From positions 1 to 64,000 of the forward strand of contig DOTD01000036.1 in assembly GCA_003513005.1 (NCBI GenBank): a DNA stretch of 64,000 nt. The letters run 5' to 3'. The stretch is from Desulfotomaculum sp. (GTDB taxonomy: Bacteria > Bacillota > Desulfotomaculia > Desulfotomaculales > Nap2-2B). The position numbers and the translations under genes are program-made. Under the pieces are notes generated by a model. It was not told the DNA's origin. It was given only the letters and a program-made list of their open reading frames with translations, and ran no database searches. This document shows, in pieces, positions 62,642 to 64,000 of the stretch (position 1 is its first letter; every line of letters begins with the position of its first letter).

Positions 62642-63819
62642 TAGCTTTTTCCTCAACGAGGGCCGATTACGGCCTGTTAAAACCAATCCTGAAAAGGATT
62701 TCGGACAGCCCTGGCCTCGAGCTCATCCTTATCGTATCCGGCGATCACCTGGCCTCATACAAGGGCGGCACAATTTCGGACATTAAGAAGGACGGTTTTG
62801 CCGTTGCCGAAACAGTCCCCTTTACACTAGATTCCGATAATCATGAATCCATCGCCAAGTCTCTCGGCGAGGCAACCGTTAAAATGGCCGCGGTAATCGG
62901 GAAATACAAGCCCGATTTTTTGCTTCTTTTGGGAGATCGCTACGAACTCCTTGCCCCCGCTTCCTGCGCCCTGATTTACAGAGTACCGCTCGCTCATATC
63001 GCCGGCGGCGAATCAACCGAGGGAGCGCTTGACGAACAGGTACGCCATGCCCTGACAAAGATGGCCCATCTTCATTTTGCTTCCACCTGGGAATATGGGC
63101 GCCGGATCAGGCAGATGGGCGAGGAAGCATGGCGGATTCACGTTGTCGGCTCAACCGGAATCGAAAACATTTACTCCTGTGATTATCTTTCACCGTCAGA
63201 AATAAAAAACAACTTCGGCATAGATCCCGAAACACCCACCCTGCTGATTACTTTTCACCCGGAAACAATTACCGGCGAAAATGATACGGAGGCTCAGGCG
63301 AAAGAAGTTGCGCTGGCCCTGGAGCAATTTCAGGAATACCAGCAGGTGATTACCTATCCCGGTCTGGAAGCAGGCTATCAGGCGGTAGTTCAAATCTGGC
63401 AGGATTACGCATTGAATAAAAACAATGTGCTGCTCAAACCAAGTCTGGGCTCACGGGGTTATCTCGGATTGATGCGGATTGCTTCAGCCGTGGTGGGTAA
63501 TTCCTCAAGCGGCATTATCGAAGCGCCCAGCTTTCACGTTCCAACCGTCAATATAGGTAACCGTCAGAAGGGCAGGATCAGGGCGGAAAGCATCCTGGAC
63601 GTAAACTGCCGCAAGAAAGACATTGTAAAAGGCCTGCGAAAAGCTTTAACTGATCCGGTATTTCGCGCCGGTCTGCTCCAAACAGTCAACCCTTACGACC
63701 CCTTTCAAGACGGAAAGGCGAGTGAAAAAATTATCAGCGTACTTGAACAAATTCCGCTTGGGAGAACTCTTTTAGAAAAGCGCCTTGATTTCCCAGGCCC
63801 CGATGAGGTGAGTCTCTAA
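62629..63819 (+). CDS. legG: Hydrolysing NDP-sugar 2-epimerase LegG/NeuC-like
   Basis: A 396-residue GT-B fold epimerase related to UDP-GlcNAc 2-epimerase (NeuC/LegG), which releases the nucleotide and forms the manno-configured sugar. STRADYGLLKPILK, LGDRYELL, HIAGGESTEGALDEQVRHA and NSSSGIIEAP are visible. It distinguishes the legionaminic from the pseudaminic route, which uses the unrelated PseG. It starts at TTG within legH. Confidence 0.9.
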   Translation: MRRIIAFSSTRADYGLLKPILKRISDSPGLELILIVSGDHLASYKGGTISDIKKDGFAVAETVPFTLDSDNHESIAKSLGEATVKMAAVIGKYKPDFLLLLGDRYELLAPASCALIYRVPLAHIAGGESTEGALDEQVRHALTKMAHLHFASTWEYGRRIRQMGEEAWRIHVVGSTGIENIYSCDYLSPSEIKNNFGIDPETPTLLITFHPETITGENDTEAQAKEVALALEQFQEYQQVITYPGLEAGYQAVVQIWQDYALNKNNVLLKPSLGSRGYLGLMRIASAVVGNSSSGIIEAPSFHVPTVNIGNRQKGRIRAESILDVNCRKKDIVKGLRKALTDPVFRAGLLQTVNPYDPFQDGKASEKIISVLEQIPLGRTLLEKRLDFPGPDEVSL

Positions 63820-63821
63820 TA

Positions 63822-64000
63822 ATGATTAAAAAGAGCAGGGTTTTTATCATCGCCGAAGCAGGCGTAAATCATAACGGCAGCCTGGACCTGGCTATGCAGA
63901 TGGTCGATCTTGCCTGTAAAAGCGGAGCGGATGCAGTTAAATTTCAGACCTTTCAAGCCGAAAAAATAGTCACCTCTTTCGCAGAAAGGGCCCAGTACCA
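63822..64000 (+). CDS. legI: Nonulosonate synthase LegI/NeuB, partial at window end
   Basis: The first 59 residues are visible and the gene runs off the window. FIIAEAGVNHNG and GADAVKFQTF are diagnostic of NeuB-type synthases, which condense the six-carbon sugar with phosphoenolpyruvate. ATG follows GAGGTGAG by nine bases. Legionaminate rather than sialate as product is inferred from the cluster. Confidence 0.92.
   Translation, partial: MIKKSRVFIIAEAGVNHNGSLDLAMQMVDLACKSGADAVKFQTFQAEKIVTSFAERAQY

Overview
The window looks like chromosomal DNA of an anaerobic, motile, low-to-mid GC Firmicute of the Peptococcaceae (Pelotomaculum/Desulfotomaculum-like) type. The evidence is the Bacillus/Clostridium-style fla/che operon (flgB to cheD, with fliY, cheC, cheD and a SwrB-like gene), frequent TTG/GTG starts behind strong GGAGG sites, two [FeFe] hydrogenases with a full HydEFG maturation set, an acetyl-CoA synthetase and an EMO-type membrane Fe-S oxidoreductase of the kind used by syntrophs. 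The genus is an inference; no rRNA or other marker is present. No tRNA, rRNA, IS element, prophage or CRISPR array was seen.

Region 1 (1-13.7 kb, + strand) is a hydrogen-metabolism locus. A stand-alone NuoF-type 4Fe-4S domain is followed by HydA1, HydC (NuoE-like), a HydB (NuoF-like) protein fused to a complete GltD/NfnL-like NADPH-type flavoprotein, and a second HydA. Then come a TM1266-type hydrogenase-system regulator and aspA-hydG-hydF-hydE. The architecture suggests a multimeric enzyme that can exchange electrons between H2, NAD(H), ferredoxin and possibly NADP(H), using two alternative catalytic subunits. Two intrinsic terminators sit so close to the next gene that there is no room for a promoter after them, which suggests attenuation control.

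Region 2 (13.8-23.3 kb) holds an SsuABC/TauABC-like ABC transporter, a convergent EMO-like oxidoreductase with a hot-dog thioesterase, acsA under a near-consensus sigma-A promoter, and a small beta-carbonic-anhydrase-like protein with an OFA-family MFS carrier under its own near-consensus promoter.

Region 3 (23.4-48.1 kb, - strand) is one long fla/che operon reading flgB-flgC-fliE-fliF-fliG-fliH-fliI-fliJ-fliK-flgD-(TIGR02530)-flgE-fliL-fliN-fliO-fliP-fliQ-fliR-flhB-flhA-flhF-flhG-pilZ-sigD-swrB-like-flgG-cheC-cheY-fliM-fliY-cheD. fliM, fliY and cheY lie at the distal end instead of after fliL as in Bacillus. flgD carries a 111-bp tandem duplication. fliF and the TIGR02530 gene both appear to lack a canonical start codon where homology and Shine-Dalgarno position place the start.

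Region 4 (48.1-64 kb, + strand) contains late flagellar genes: motB-motA, flgM-flgN-flgK-flgL, flagellin, flaG, fliD, fliS and two unrecognised small genes. Three have sigma-28-like promoters, matching the sigma-D and FlgM genes also encoded here. A Maf-type (DUF115) flagellin glycosyltransferase is followed by legB-legC-legH-legG and the start of legI, a legionaminic-acid-type pathway. The inference is that this flagellum is decorated with a nonulosonic acid.
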